Shown: positions 19,326 to 28,773 of the stretch, piece after piece
How the letters are laid out: every line of letters begins with the position of its first letter
How positions within the stretch are numbered: position 1 is the stretch's first letter
From: Comamonas suwonensis
Lineage (GTDB): Bacteria; Pseudomonadota; Gammaproteobacteria; Burkholderiales; Burkholderiaceae_C
Direction of reading: 5' to 3'
Length of the DNA: 64,000 bases
Assembly: GCF_012844455.2 (NCBI RefSeq)
Contig: NZ_JABBCQ020000001.1
Coordinates: 1-64,000, forward strand
The notes under the pieces: generated by a model
Told to the model about the DNA's origin: nothing
Databases searched by the model: none
Seen by the model: the letters and a program-made list of their open reading frames with translations, nothing else
Position numbers and translations under genes: made by a program

Positions 19326-21158
19326 CTATGGGCGCGACTTCTGGGGCTTTTGCGGCTCTTGGGCTTGCTCTGCAGCCTGCCGCACTTGCTCCTGCGCACT
19401 CTCCACTGCCTCTACGTCCGCCTCGGTCGACTCCTCAGCGGCGCGCTCGCTGGGGCTGGTGGCATCAGGCCCGGATTTCCTGCTCCAGATGGGGCCACCG
19501 GGCAAAGGCTTTATGACTTTGCCCTCGGCATCGGCCAGCCCCACCAGCAGAGCGCGCCCGTCGGGCAGCACGCGAAAGTCGCCGTATTTGCCGCTTTCAA
19601 AATGCGTGCCCTGCCCTTCGGGAAAGAAGTAGGCATCGGTCACCAGCACCCACTGCCCTTTGAGCCGCTTGAGCGGCAAGATCACCTCACCCTCACCAGC
19701 CCGCTTGCGGTCGCTCACCAGCGCCTGCACCGTGGCAATGCCTTGCCCATCGACGGCGGCACGCACATAGGCTGTAGGGGCAGTGATATTTTTCAGCCCT
19801 TCGCTGACGGCGGGCGGCAGATCAAAGCGCAGCGCCATATAGTCGCCCTGCATCAGCGACCGCGGGTCTACGGGGATCAGCGGCACCAGAATGCGCTGGC
19901 CGTGGGCAATGACTTGCTCTTTGCCGCGCACATCCCAGTTGACTGCGCCAAACACCAGCACCGCGCCCGCCAGCATCCAGGCCAGCTGTGCCTTGTGGCT
20001 GCGCGTCTGTGGCTGCGCGGCTTGCGGCAAAGCCTCTGCGGCAGTGCGCTGACGTAGCACCCACAGGCCCGCCAGCAGTACCGCACCCATTACGGCCACG
20101 CCAACGCCTTTGATGGCCAGCGGCCAGTGCAACTCGTAATAGAACTGACTCAGCACCACTAGGCCCAGCAGCGCGCACAACAAAGCAATGCGCCAGCGCC
20201 CAGCCAGCAGGGCGGCAACGGCAATCAGGGCAATGGCTCCCAGATCTGCACGAAACCATGCGCACACGGCCAGCAAAGCGCCCACCAGCATCAGCAATGC
20301 AGCCATGCGGGCCTGCAGCAGGCCCCGGCCGCGCCAGGTGCGGACCAGCAGCGCCGTAGCCAACAGCACCTCTGCCGCAGACAGCCAGCGCGCCGCAACA
20401 ACAACCCAGTTCCAGCCTTTTTCCCAGCCTTCGCTCCAGCGAATCTGCCCCTGCACATCCAGCCAGTCATTGCCGTAGCTGCCCTTCGCGACAAGCAGCA
20501 GCACCCCGACGATTGCGGCATCGGCAAACACCGCCCAGCGCTCCTGCGCCCACCCTTGCCGGGGCCGGGCCAGCCGGGCGGGTTCGGCCCGCAGCCATAG
20601 CCACCACAGAGCGACCAGCAGCAGACTATCGAACTTCAGCGGCAACAGCCACGGCAACCAGCTTTGCAGCACCATGAAGAAAACCCAGGCGGCTACCGCC
20701 CAGGCCACACCCATGATGGTCTGAATCCAGCGCGCCGGGGACAGCCAGGCACCCAGCAGTTTCAGCGCCGCCAACAACACACAAGCCGTCAACAGGTGGG
20801 GGCGGGAATCCAGGTAATCGACTCCCAGATTGATCAGCACCAACGCCTCGCCTAGCAGCCATAGCACCAGTCCTGCGCACCCCGTAAAAGCCTGCGGCCC
20901 GCTGCGCAGCAAAGCACCGCCACCGACCAATGCCAGCAGGCCCAGCACCATGCCGCCATTACCTAAAAATATCTCTTCGCCCAAGCCCAAAAATGCAAAA
21001 GCGAGCAGTGGAACCATGCAGACCAGTACGCCCAGCATGGCCATGGCAATGACCAGCACCGAGGGCTCATGGGCATCAGCGGGCGCTGCATCACCCTGTA
21101 CCAGTCCTTGCTGCTGCGCGGCAGGCCACCAATGGGGCTGTGATGAGAAGTACGTCAT
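19326..21158 (-). CDS. DUF4401 and GDYXXLXY-domain fused membrane protein
   Basis: A 610-residue protein. The first 380 residues are about eleven hydrophobic segments (DUF4401-like). A last membrane segment near residue 395 is followed by a GDYXXLXY domain: KEQVIAHGQRILVPLIPVDPRSLMQGDYMALRFDL, where the signature reads GDYMALRF. The final 45 residues are Glu/Gln/Ala-rich. In many bacteria these two domains are separate genes next to a DUF2157 gene; here they are one frame. The start overlaps the DUF2157 stop by 4 bases (ATGA), so translation is coupled. Function unknown. Confidence 0.85.
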   Translation of the reverse strand: MTYFSSQPHWWPAAQQQGLVQGDAAPADAHEPSVLVIAMAMLGVLVCMVPLLAFAFLGLGEEIFLGNGGMVLGLLALVGGGALLRSGPQAFTGCAGLVLWLLGEALVLINLGVDYLDSRPHLLTACVLLAALKLLGAWLSPARWIQTIMGVAWAVAAWVFFMVLQSWLPWLLPLKFDSLLLVALWWLWLRAEPARLARPRQGWAQERWAVFADAAIVGVLLLVAKGSYGNDWLDVQGQIRWSEGWEKGWNWVVVAARWLSAAEVLLATALLVRTWRGRGLLQARMAALLMLVGALLAVCAWFRADLGAIALIAVAALLAGRWRIALLCALLGLVVLSQFYYELHWPLAIKGVGVAVMGAVLLAGLWVLRQRTAAEALPQAAQPQTRSHKAQLAWMLAGAVLVFGAVNWDVRGKEQVIAHGQRILVPLIPVDPRSLMQGDYMALRFDLPPAVSEGLKNITAPTAYVRAAVDGQGIATVQALVSDRKRAGEGEVILPLKRLKGQWVLVTDAYFFPEGQGTHFESGKYGDFRVLPDGRALLVGLADAEGKVIKPLPGGPIWSRKSGPDATSPSERAAEESTEADVEAVESAQEQVRQAAEQAQEPQKPQKSRP

Positions 21159-22135
21159 ACCTGCTCCTTGCGCATGCGCTGCTGCACGCTCACCAGCCAG
21201 CGCACCGAGCCGCCCAGACAGGCCAGCCCCACCAGCGAAAAAATCAGCAGCCCCCCAATATCCGCACTCACCAGCACCCGGGCCGCCGCCGACAGCAGCA
21301 GCACATTGACGGCCAGCGTGGCCAGGCAGAGCGAAACATAGTCCTGAAAACGCCCGTGCAGCGACAGCACCAGACCGGCGGCCACCAGTGCCAGCGTGCA
21401 GACCACTACAGCCCCTGTACCACGCTCCTCAAAATCAAAAATCTGTGCCACAAACATGCTGCTCCACACCGCCAGCGCACAGGTCAGCGCCGCGCGGTGC
21501 GACCACCAACCCATGCCGCCCTGAACCCGCAACCCAGGCAGCAGCGACACCAGGGTGGGCACACAAAGCAGCGCCAGCCACAGCCCGATGTTCAGCCAGC
21601 TGCCAAGCTGCGAGCCATTGCCGAGGAACAACACATTTTCCCAATCCAGCCGCCCCGTCCACATGACAATGCCCAGCGCCACAATCAGCACCCATAGCAG
21701 CCACAACCAGTCGCTGCGCAACATCCCCACCCAGATCAGCGACAGCGCGGCCCACACGGCAAACAGCTGCCAGGCATCGGCCCCGGTCTGATAGGTCTGC
21801 CCCACAAAAGCCAGCAAGCCGCCCAGCACCAGCGTGGCACAGAACAGCGCTGCCACCCGCATACGCGGCCACAGACAGGCTGCCAGCACAGATGCCGCCA
21901 GCGCCGCTTCAATCAGGCTCAATTTGAACAGGCGGGACTGCTCCTGCCAGTTGGCTGCAATCCAGAAAATCAGACCACAGCCCAATAGCAAGGCCGCTAC
22001 CAGCAGCAGGCCGGTGCGCACACGCGACGCCATGGTTTGCGGGTTGCGGGGAGACACCGCCAGTTGATAGAGCTGCGCCACGCGCTCTTGGTCTGGCACC
22101 AGTGGCTGGGAGGCCTGATACAGATGAGGGTCCAT
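21155..22135 (-). CDS. DUF2157 family membrane protein
   Basis: A 326-residue protein with a soluble N-terminal segment of about 45 residues, then nine or ten hydrophobic helices beginning GLLLVAALLLGCGLIFWIAANW, the DUF2157 hallmark. Overlap with the next gene by ATGA points to a two-protein membrane complex with the DUF4401-GDYXXLXY protein. The ATG at 22135 was chosen; GTG one codon earlier is possible. Function unknown. Confidence 0.85.
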   Translation of the reverse strand: MDPHLYQASQPLVPDQERVAQLYQLAVSPRNPQTMASRVRTGLLLVAALLLGCGLIFWIAANWQEQSRLFKLSLIEAALAASVLAACLWPRMRVAALFCATLVLGGLLAFVGQTYQTGADAWQLFAVWAALSLIWVGMLRSDWLWLLWVLIVALGIVMWTGRLDWENVLFLGNGSQLGSWLNIGLWLALLCVPTLVSLLPGLRVQGGMGWWSHRAALTCALAVWSSMFVAQIFDFEERGTGAVVVCTLALVAAGLVLSLHGRFQDYVSLCLATLAVNVLLLSAAARVLVSADIGGLLIFSLVGLACLGGSVRWLVSVQQRMRKEQV

Positions 22136-22192
22136 CACATGCTTTCTGTTCAAGAAAGCCCATCATGCATGGCAAGCGCGGACTCTGACAAA

Positions 22193-23194
22193 TCAGCTCT
22201 GTGTCGTTTCCTCTTGCACAAAGCTGCAAGCTGCCGTGTTGGTGCAGCGCCAGACGCCCTGCCCGGCCAGGGGTCCACGCTGCATCACCAGCTTGCGCAG
22301 CGGCCATGTGCACTGCGGGCATTCGCGCACCTCCTGCCTGTGCTTGACCGTGGCAGGAGTCCAGGCAGAGACTGTAACGGGGCCCTCAGGCTGCACATCT
22401 ACCGGCAACTCAACCATCGCCGCAGCAACCACCGGCTCCAGCAAGATATCGACCACATCGGGCGGCGGTGGCTTGACGGGCTCTGCCACAGGCTCAGGCT
22501 TGGGCCGCGCAGGCGTCTTGGTCTGCATCTTTGACTTGGGTGGCGGCTTGGCGGCCTGCAACTCCTTCACATGCGCCACATGCTGCTGATCCGTAGCACG
22601 GCCGGGTTGCAGCCGCACAGCTTCGAGCTTGTCCAGCAGGTCCTGCATTTGCTCAGGGCTCCACACTGTCTGCGTAAAGCTCTGGATATGGCTGACAAAG
22701 CCATCGCCACGCGTGACTTGCGGCGGCATCTCGGTCTTGAACTCGCAGTCGCCCACAAAGGCAATCACCGAGTGCACATATTCAGGCGCAACGCCCAGCA
22801 ACTCCTGAATCGCCTTGGTGTGCTTGTAGTTCTGGCGCAGCGGGTTCTGAAAGCGGCTGCGCTTTTTAAAGATTTGTTGCGTCCACTGCGACTGGCGCTC
22901 CGTGCCAAAGATCCAGCCTCGAAAGTTCTTGGTCTCCAGCACAAACAGGCCGTAGGGCGAAAAAATCAGGTGATCAATCTGCGTGCTGCCAGCGGCTGTG
23001 GGCAAGGTGACGTTGTGCAGATCCACATAGACCAATGGATTGAGCTGAGCACGTATCAACCTTTGTAATCGTTGCTCTCCCACCCAGCCCTTGAAACCAG
23101 GTCGGCGCAGTACCAAGCCCAGCACAACAAAAACCAGCGCCAGCCCCAGATACAAAAACAGCCCCTGAGAGGCCACGGAAAGAATCTGATTCAT
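22193..23194 (-). CDS. NERD-domain membrane-anchored protein with C-terminal zinc ribbon
   Basis: A 333-residue protein: an N-terminal membrane helix (residues about 9-29), then a NERD nuclease-related domain with GWVGEQRLQRLI, STQIDHLIFSPYGLFVLETKN (the D...E.K pattern of a PD-(D/E)XK-like fold) and FQNPLRQNYKH. A Pro/Lys-rich linker (about 220-250) leads to a C-terminal zinc ribbon CPQC...CTNTAAC like those of type IA topoisomerases. This suggests a membrane-tethered nucleic-acid-processing enzyme; no activity is proven for most members. The neighbours give no clear clue. Confidence 0.85.
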   Translation of the reverse strand: MNQILSVASQGLFLYLGLALVFVVLGLVLRRPGFKGWVGEQRLQRLIRAQLNPLVYVDLHNVTLPTAAGSTQIDHLIFSPYGLFVLETKNFRGWIFGTERQSQWTQQIFKKRSRFQNPLRQNYKHTKAIQELLGVAPEYVHSVIAFVGDCEFKTEMPPQVTRGDGFVSHIQSFTQTVWSPEQMQDLLDKLEAVRLQPGRATDQQHVAHVKELQAAKPPPKSKMQTKTPARPKPEPVAEPVKPPPPDVVDILLEPVVAAAMVELPVDVQPEGPVTVSAWTPATVKHRQEVRECPQCTWPLRKLVMQRGPLAGQGVWRCTNTAACSFVQEETTQS

Positions 23195-23238
23195 TGACCC
23201 ACCATGTCAAAACTGGCGCGCACAAAACAAGGGACATC

Positions 23239-23320
23239 AAGCAAGGGCAGCCCCGCAGCGAGGATGTGTCCCCCTCCGCGAAGCAGAGAGGGGGAAGGCT
23301 CAAAGCGCCACAGGGGGGCC
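23239..23320 (-). repeat. GC-rich 3'-end repeat, copy 3 (after cnoX)
   Basis: Read on the minus strand, the cnoX stop TAA is followed by GGCCCCCCTGTGGCGCTTTG, AGCC, and CCCCCTCTCTGCTTCGCGGA with its pairing GGGGG arm, then GCTGCGGGGCTGCCCTTGC. Same order and orientation as at leuS and pyk. Confidence 0.7.
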
Positions 23321-24271
23321 TTAATTCAACGCCATGCTCAAACGGCGGCGGTAGCTGTTGACCATGGCGGTCGCCTCATCCTGCTCGGCGCTGCTTTTGC
23401 CCAGCAGCTCGATGCCGCCAGCGGCCTGGCCGGGTACGGCGTCTTGCTTTTTGGGCTTGGGCGGGGTGAGCAGTTCCAGCACTGCGACGATGAGCTTGCG
23501 CGCGGCCTGATCGTTCCAGCCCTTGTCGCGCATGATGATTTCCAGCAGCTCATCCATGGCCATGGTCCACTGGTTGTGGGCCAGCAGGGCGCGGGCGCGG
23601 CCAAAGCGTGCGTCAAAGTCGCGCTTGTTGGCGGCGATCAATGGGTCGTATTTGGCCACATCGGCGTTGTCGCCTTCGGTGGCAAATTCCAGCGCCTTGA
23701 GCCACTGGTTCAGCGCTTCAAAGCGCAGCGGCTGAGGAATGCGCTTGATGGGCTCGGCCAGCAGGGCGCGGGCTTCTTCAAAGCCGCCGGTGGCGATTAG
23801 CAGGCGCACATAGTCAAAGCGGGCGTCGTCGTTGCCGGGATCGGACGCCAGAGCATCGGCCATTTTTTGCAACGCGGCCTGAGTATCGCCAGCTGCCAGC
23901 AGGGCTTGCGCTTCATCAACTTCAGGTTCAGCGTCCATCTCCGCGCCAGCAGGCAGATGCTTGTCGAGGAATTCGCGCAGCTTGCCTTCGGTCTGAGCGC
24001 CTGTGAAGCCGTCCACGGGCTTGCCTTCAATCATCAGCACGCAGGTGGGAATGGAGCGAATGCCAAACATACTGGCCAGTTGCTGCTCCTGGTCAGAGTC
24101 GATCTTGGCCAGCTTGAAGCGGCCTTCGTAGGCGATTTCGAGCTTTTCCAGAATCGGGCCCAGCGTCTTGCAGGGGCCGCACCAGGGTGCCCAGAAGTCC
24201 ACCAGCACCGGCACGGCCATGGAGGCGGCGATGACTTCGGCTTCAAAATTCTCGATGGTGATGTCAATCAT
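23321..24271 (-). CDS. cnoX: Chaperedoxin CnoX (thioredoxin-TPR protein, YbbN family)
   Basis: A 316-residue cytosolic protein that protects substrates from irreversible oxidation and hands them to GroEL/DnaK in studied members. It has an N-terminal thioredoxin domain with a complete WCGPC site (Cys31, Cys34) and the cis-Pro motif SIPT, followed by TPR-like helical repeats (AQALLAAGDTQAALQKMADA; LLIATGGFEEARALL; RARALLAHNQWTMAMDELLE). The intact CXXC resembles the redox-active Caulobacter CnoX more than E. coli YbbN, which lacks it. It appears monocistronic, ending in a repeat element. Confidence 0.92.
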   Translation of the reverse strand: MIDITIENFEAEVIAASMAVPVLVDFWAPWCGPCKTLGPILEKLEIAYEGRFKLAKIDSDQEQQLASMFGIRSIPTCVLMIEGKPVDGFTGAQTEGKLREFLDKHLPAGAEMDAEPEVDEAQALLAAGDTQAALQKMADALASDPGNDDARFDYVRLLIATGGFEEARALLAEPIKRIPQPLRFEALNQWLKALEFATEGDNADVAKYDPLIAANKRDFDARFGRARALLAHNQWTMAMDELLEIIMRDKGWNDQAARKLIVAVLELLTPPKPKKQDAVPGQAAGGIELLGKSSAEQDEATAMVNSYRRRLSMALN

Positions 24272-24587
24272 GTGATTCCCAATGCTGCTTGTGCGCTGCC
24301 ACCGGGCAGCGGCGCTGATGTGTCGGCGATCTTCCGGTCACTGCCCGGCCGCCGCGCGATGCTGCGATTCTCCATGCAAATGCGCGCCCGTAATTCATAG
24401 GCTGGTGCGGGCCGGGTTATTGCTGCACCAATGAGAGCAGCTAGCGCCTGCATGGAATTCTTTTAAGCATTATTTATGCAATAAACCAATATACAGAAAG
24501 CGCTAGCCGCTCTCGTTTTAAGAGTGCGTACGATGCTGCACTGACATCAGCCTCCGCTATATTGCTCACCAACCAAGGAGCGCAGAC
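24272..24587. other. 316-bp non-coding gap between cnoX and the ABC exporter
   Basis: Divergent promoter region. No frame in it has a plausible gene. It holds a long AGCGCT-type repeat (24433-24525). No convincing -35/-10 pair was found by eye. Confidence 0.6.
24433..24525. repeat. AGCGCT-type interspersed palindromic repeat, copy 4 (long spacer)
   Basis: GAGCAGCTAGCGCC and, about 60 bases later, AAGCGCTAGCCGCTCTCG form the arms (GAGCAGCTAGCGC against GCGCTAGCCGCTC with one mismatch). The AT-rich spacer TTTTAAGCATTATTTATGCA itself contains a small inverted repeat. Confidence 0.55.
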
Positions 24588-25580
24588 TTGATTGAAGTTT
24601 CACAACTGGTGTTCGAATATCCCGGCCACCGCGCACTCGATGGCGTGAGCGTCTCGATTGGCGCCGGCAGCGTGACCGCGCTGGTGGGCCCCAACGGCGC
24701 GGGCAAGTCCACGCTGATGCGCTGCATTGCCGGGCTGGATCAACCGCTGTCCGGCCATATCCGCGTCAAAGACTTGTCCGTCGAAGAGCGGCCGCGCGAG
24801 GTGCATCGCCACCTCGGCTACCTATCTGATTTTTTTGGTCTGTACGACAGGCTGAGCGTGATCCGCTGCCTGCAGTACTCGGCGCTGTCCATGGGTGTAG
24901 AGCCGAGTAGCGTGCCCGCCCGCGTGCAGCAGGTCGCCGCGCAACTCGGGCTGACGGAGCTGCTGCACCGCTACCCTACCGAGCTGTCTCGCGGCCAGCG
25001 CCAGCGGGTCGCGATTGGGCAGGCGATTGTTCACCAGCCCAGCGTGCTGCTGCTGGATGAACCCGCCAGCGGGCTGGACCCGGATGCGCGCAGCAGCCTG
25101 TCACAGCTGTTTCGCCAGTTGCAGGCGCAGGGCATGACGCTGGTCGTCTCCAGCCACATCCTGAGCGAGCTGGACGAGTACTGCACCCACATTCTGAGCA
25201 TTCGCAACGGCCGCATTGAAAGCCATGAGGCGCTACAAAGCGCAGGCGGCGTCGGCCAAAGCCTGCAGAGCCATCAGGCCGCCGCCAACGCTCAGCCCCA
25301 GCTTTACGCACTGGAAGTGGCCATGCCGCAGACTGAGGGCTTTGAAGCCCGCCTGCGCCAAGCCCTGCTGAACACCACGGTGCAGGACTTTGACATCACC
25401 GGCAGCCGCCCCATTCTGCTGTGGCTGCCTGCCGCAGCGCCCGCCCGGGCAGAGTGGCTGAGCCAGCTGGTACAGACCGGCATTCCCGTTGCATCGCTGT
25501 CCCCGGTGCGTGAGCGGCTGCAAGACCGTTATGCCCGCACGGCGCAGGCCCGTGATTTCGATAACAAGGAGCCAGCATGA
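24588..25580 (+). CDS. ABC transporter ATP-binding protein (ABC-2 export type)
   Basis: A 330-residue ATPase: Walker A GPNGAGKST (34-42), signature LSRGQRQR (133-140), Walker B VLLLDEP (153-159), and the H-loop VVSSHILSELDEYC. The C-terminal 110 residues form an accessory domain typical of drug/bacteriocin exporters of the CcmA/NatA group. Translation probably starts at TTG (24588), since an AAGGAG site lies 8 bases upstream and the frame IEVSQLVFEYPG begins there. The stop overlaps the permease start by ATGA. The substrate is unknown. Confidence 0.9.
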   Translation: MIEVSQLVFEYPGHRALDGVSVSIGAGSVTALVGPNGAGKSTLMRCIAGLDQPLSGHIRVKDLSVEERPREVHRHLGYLSDFFGLYDRLSVIRCLQYSALSMGVEPSSVPARVQQVAAQLGLTELLHRYPTELSRGQRQRVAIGQAIVHQPSVLLLDEPASGLDPDARSSLSQLFRQLQAQGMTLVVSSHILSELDEYCTHILSIRNGRIESHEALQSAGGVGQSLQSHQAAANAQPQLYALEVAMPQTEGFEARLRQALLNTTVQDFDITGSRPILLWLPAAAPARAEWLSQLVQTGIPVASLSPVRERLQDRYARTAQARDFDNKEPA

Positions 25581-26977
25581 GCGCCGCGCACAACCCCGAA
25601 TTTCAGCGCCAGCTCTGGCTGAACTGGCACCCCTCGCTGCTGGCATGGAGTCTGGGCCTGAGCCTGCTGATACTGGCCATGCCGCTGGCCCTGTCTTCCC
25701 CCAAGGATTTGCCGGGTTCACTCAGCATGACGGCCATTGCCGGGGTGTGGGTGGCCGCCATCGTCTACGGCAGCGTGCTGGCCGGGCGCAGTCTGGCCGA
25801 AGAAGCCAGCCAGAACACCTGGGACTGGCAGCGCCTGTCTGCCCTGTCGCCGTGGCAGATGGCCTGGGGCAAGCTGCTGGGCGCGGCCCTGCCCGCATGG
25901 CTGTATGTGCTGTGGTTTGCGATGGCCACGGCAGCCATTGCCACCGTGTGGGTGATGGAGCCCATACAGATTCACCACACCATAGGTCTGGCCGTGCTCT
26001 GGGGGCTAGGCCTGCAGACCTGGGCCATGAACTCGGTGCTGATGAGCTGGGGCCAGCAAGACCGCCCCGTCAACCGCAGGCGTGCAGCACTGTTGCCTTT
26101 GCTGCTCCTGTTCTTCATACCCGGCCCCTTCATCAGCCATGTTTACAAAAGCGTGGTGGATCACAGCAGCGATCCCGTGCTGTGGTGGGGCATGGATGTC
26201 GGCGGACTGGGGCTGGCCTATCTGTCTGGCGCGCTGGTACTGGGTCTGGGCCTGCTGGGCCTGTGGCGTCAGCTCTGCACGCGGCTGGATGTGCGCACCC
26301 TGCCCTGGGCCTGGCCGCTGGGTCTGGCACTGACGGGCTTTTTCTCTGCAGGTTCGCTGAATATGGGCATTGCCGCTTTTTTCAGCAGCACTGCATTGCT
26401 TGCGCTGGCCGGCACCGCCTATGTCGCGCTTCAGCACATGGATCAGCACCTGCGCGCATGGCGCCAGGTGCAGTGGTCTGCCAGCCGCCAACGCTGGCGC
26501 GAAGCGCTTGAAGCGCTGCCGCTGTGGCCCGTCAGCCTGCTGCTGGCCTTTGTGAGCACCGCCCTGCTGCGGCTCACCCCCGCCCACTTTGAGATCGAAA
26601 TCGGCGGCGCACTCAGCTCCTTCACCCTCTACCTTTGCCTGCAGTTGCTGCGCGACTGCCTGCTGCTGACGGGCTTTGCACTGCTGGCAGGCAAGCTCAA
26701 GTCACCGCTGGCCGCGTTTGTGATTGCCTGGCTGATCATCAACTTCGCCGCGCCGCTGCTGGCCTATGGGGTGGGCGGCTACACCGGCGCCATGGTGGTG
26801 CAGCCCGTCATCGCCATGTGGCTGGCCACCCCCGAAGCCACCGAAAACACCCGCAGCTGGATGGCCTATGTGCCGTGGGTGTCTCTGAGCCTGCAAATTC
26901 TGGTCACGCTGGGCTGGGTGGTTTACGTCTTCAAAGACCGCGTACTGGGCTTTGCCCGCGACAACACGGCGGCCTGA
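25577..26977 (+). CDS. ABC-2 type membrane permease
   Basis: A 466-residue polytopic protein with about eleven to twelve hydrophobic segments, starting MSAAHNPEFQRQLWLNW. It partners the preceding ATPase, with which it overlaps by 4 bases. The early motif EEASQNTWDWQRLSALSPW, with helices on either side, resembles ABC-2 permeases. No recognisable export partner (outer-membrane channel or fusion protein) is encoded nearby. A hairpin at 26982-27021 (GGTCATAGC/GCTATGACC) without a T run follows the gene. Confidence 0.8.
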   Translation: MSAAHNPEFQRQLWLNWHPSLLAWSLGLSLLILAMPLALSSPKDLPGSLSMTAIAGVWVAAIVYGSVLAGRSLAEEASQNTWDWQRLSALSPWQMAWGKLLGAALPAWLYVLWFAMATAAIATVWVMEPIQIHHTIGLAVLWGLGLQTWAMNSVLMSWGQQDRPVNRRRAALLPLLLLFFIPGPFISHVYKSVVDHSSDPVLWWGMDVGGLGLAYLSGALVLGLGLLGLWRQLCTRLDVRTLPWAWPLGLALTGFFSAGSLNMGIAAFFSSTALLALAGTAYVALQHMDQHLRAWRQVQWSASRQRWREALEALPLWPVSLLLAFVSTALLRLTPAHFEIEIGGALSSFTLYLCLQLLRDCLLLTGFALLAGKLKSPLAAFVIAWLIINFAAPLLAYGVGGYTGAMVVQPVIAMWLATPEATENTRSWMAYVPWVSLSLQILVTLGWVVYVFKDRVLGFARDNTAA

Positions 26978-27097
26978 ATCGGGTGGTCATAGCTGCTTTG
27001 CAAAGCCGGCTATGACCTACCACCGCAAGGCCGTGCAGCAAAACCGTAAAATCAGGGGTTCCACTAGGCCGGGCGGCAGCCGCCCTCAAGAGACAAC

Positions 27098-27592
27098 ATG
27101 AACCCCATCCAAGTTGGCGTAGTCATGGGTTCCAGCAGCGACTGGGACACCATGCAACACGCAGTTGCCATCCTCCAGCAATTCGGTATCACTTTTGAGG
27201 CCAAGGTCGTGTCGGCCCATCGCATGCCGGACGACATGTTCCGCTTTGCCGAAGGTGCAGCAGACCGCGGCATCAAGGCAATCATCGCCGGTGCTGGCGG
27301 CGCAGCCCACCTGCCCGGCATGATTGCTGCCAAGACCACCGTGCCCGTGCTGGGCGTGCCTGTGGCCAGCCGCCACCTGCAAGGTGTGGATTCGCTGCAC
27401 TCCATCGTGCAAATGCCCAAGGGCGTGCCCGTGGCCACTTTTGCCATCGGCACCGCCGGTGCAGCCAACGCAGCCCTGTTTGCCGTGGCCCTGCTGGCCA
27501 ATGAAGACCCTGCGCTGCGCGCCAAGCTCGATGCCTTCCGCGTGGAGCAGACCGAAGCCGCCCGCAACATGACGCTGCCGGTGAACGAATGA
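27098..27592 (+). CDS. purE: N5-carboxyaminoimidazole ribonucleotide mutase PurE
   Basis: Converts N5-CAIR to CAIR in purine synthesis. The 164-residue class I PurE shows GSSSDWDTM (11-19), the catalytic SAHRMPD motif, and [12 protein letters not shown]. Its stop overlaps the purK start by ATGA, so the two consecutive enzymes are translated together. Confidence 0.97.
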   Translation: MNPIQVGVVMGSSSDWDTMQHAVAILQQFGITFEAKVVSAHRMPDDMFRFAEGAADRGIKAIIAGAGGAAHLPGMIAAKTTVPVLGVPVASRHLQGVDSLHSIVQMPKGVPVATFAIGTAGAANAALFAVALLANEDPALRAKLDAFRVEQTEAARNMTLPVNE

Positions 27593-28764
27593 GCAACGCT
27601 AACAACAACGCCGTGATCCTGCCCGGCGCCACGCTGGGCGTGCTGGGCGGCGGCCAGCTGGGCCGCATGTTTGCGCACGCCGCGCAGGCCATGGGCTACT
27701 TCACCGCCGTGCTGGACCAAGACGAAACCAGCCCCGCAGGTCTGGTCAGCCACCACCACATCCGCACTGGTTACGAAGATGCGCAAGGTCTGGCAGAGCT
27801 TGCCCAGTTGTGCGCCGCCGTGACCACCGAGTTTGAAAACGTGCCCGCCGCCGCTTTGAACAAGCTGGCCGAGAGCTTGCCCGTGTCGCCCGCAGGTTCT
27901 GCCGTGGCGATTGCGCAGGACCGCGCTGCCGAGAAGGCTCACTTCGTGAAGTGCGGCGTGCCCTGCGCGCCCTATGCTGTGATTGAGACACCCGCGCAAC
28001 TGGCTGCCGTCAACGACGCGCTGCTGCCCGGCATCTTGAAAACGGCCCGCATGGGCTACGACGGCAAGGGCCAGATTCGCGTCAAAACCCGCGAAGAACT
28101 GGCTCAAGGCTGGGCGGAGCTGGGTCATGTGGCCTGCGTGCTGGAAAAAATGCTGCCTCTGGCCCACGAATGCTCTGTCATCGTGGCGCGTGGCCGCAAT
28201 GGCGACATCGTCAACCTGCCCGTGCAGCGCAATCTGCACCGCGACGGCATTCTGGCCGTGACCGAGGTTTATGAAGGAAATCTGCCTGCAACCCAGGTAG
28301 AACAAGCGATTACAGCTGCAAAGTCTGTAGCAATCGGTCTCGACTATGTCGGCGTGCTGTGCGTGGAGTTCTTTGTGCTGGACAACGGCCAGCTCGTGGT
28401 CAACGAGATTGCCCCACGCCCGCACAACAGCGGCCACTACAGCCAGAACGCGCTGGATGTGTCGCAGTTCGACCTGCAAGTGCGCTGCATGACCAACCTG
28501 CCACTGGTGCAGCCGCGCCAGCACAGCGCCACCGTCATGCTCAACCTGCTGGGCGACCTGTGGTTCAAGGACAGCGATGTGGCCCAGAGCCCTGCGTGGG
28601 ACCAGATTCTGGCCCTGCCCGGTGCCCACCTGCACCTGTACGGCAAGGTCGATGCCAAGCGCGCCCGCAAGATGGGTCACTTGAACATCACCGCCGCCAC
28701 GGCGGAGCAAGCCCGTGCCACAGCCCTCAAGGCTGCTGAAATCTTGGGCATCGCGCCCTTCTAA
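27589..28764 (+). CDS. purK: N5-carboxyaminoimidazole ribonucleotide synthase PurK
   Basis: ATP-grasp enzyme carboxylating AIR with bicarbonate; its product feeds PurE. The 391 residues contain [17 protein letters not shown] near the N-terminus, [21 protein letters not shown] and the C-terminal [17 protein letters not shown] motif. It overlaps purE by 4 bases and is followed by sua5 after 9 bases, a typical betaproteobacterial order. A stretch near 28300-28350 is noticeably less GC-rich than the rest. Confidence 0.97.
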   Translation: MSNANNNAVILPGATLGVLGGGQLGRMFAHAAQAMGYFTAVLDQDETSPAGLVSHHHIRTGYEDAQGLAELAQLCAAVTTEFENVPAAALNKLAESLPVSPAGSAVAIAQDRAAEKAHFVKCGVPCAPYAVIETPAQLAAVNDALLPGILKTARMGYDGKGQIRVKTREELAQGWAELGHVACVLEKMLPLAHECSVIVARGRNGDIVNLPVQRNLHRDGILAVTEVYEGNLPATQVEQAITAAKSVAIGLDYVGVLCVEFFVLDNGQLVVNEIAPRPHNSGHYSQNALDVSQFDLQVRCMTNLPLVQPRQHSATVMLNLLGDLWFKDSDVAQSPAWDQILALPGAHLHLYGKVDAKRARKMGHLNITAATAEQARATALKAAEILGIAPF

Positions 28765-28773
28765 GGAAGCATT

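Noticed and set aside
26982..27021. GGTCATAGC/GCTATGACC hairpin before purE as a purine riboswitch or terminator
   Set aside because: No T run follows and no known purine riboswitch core is seen; it may be only a chance inverted repeat.
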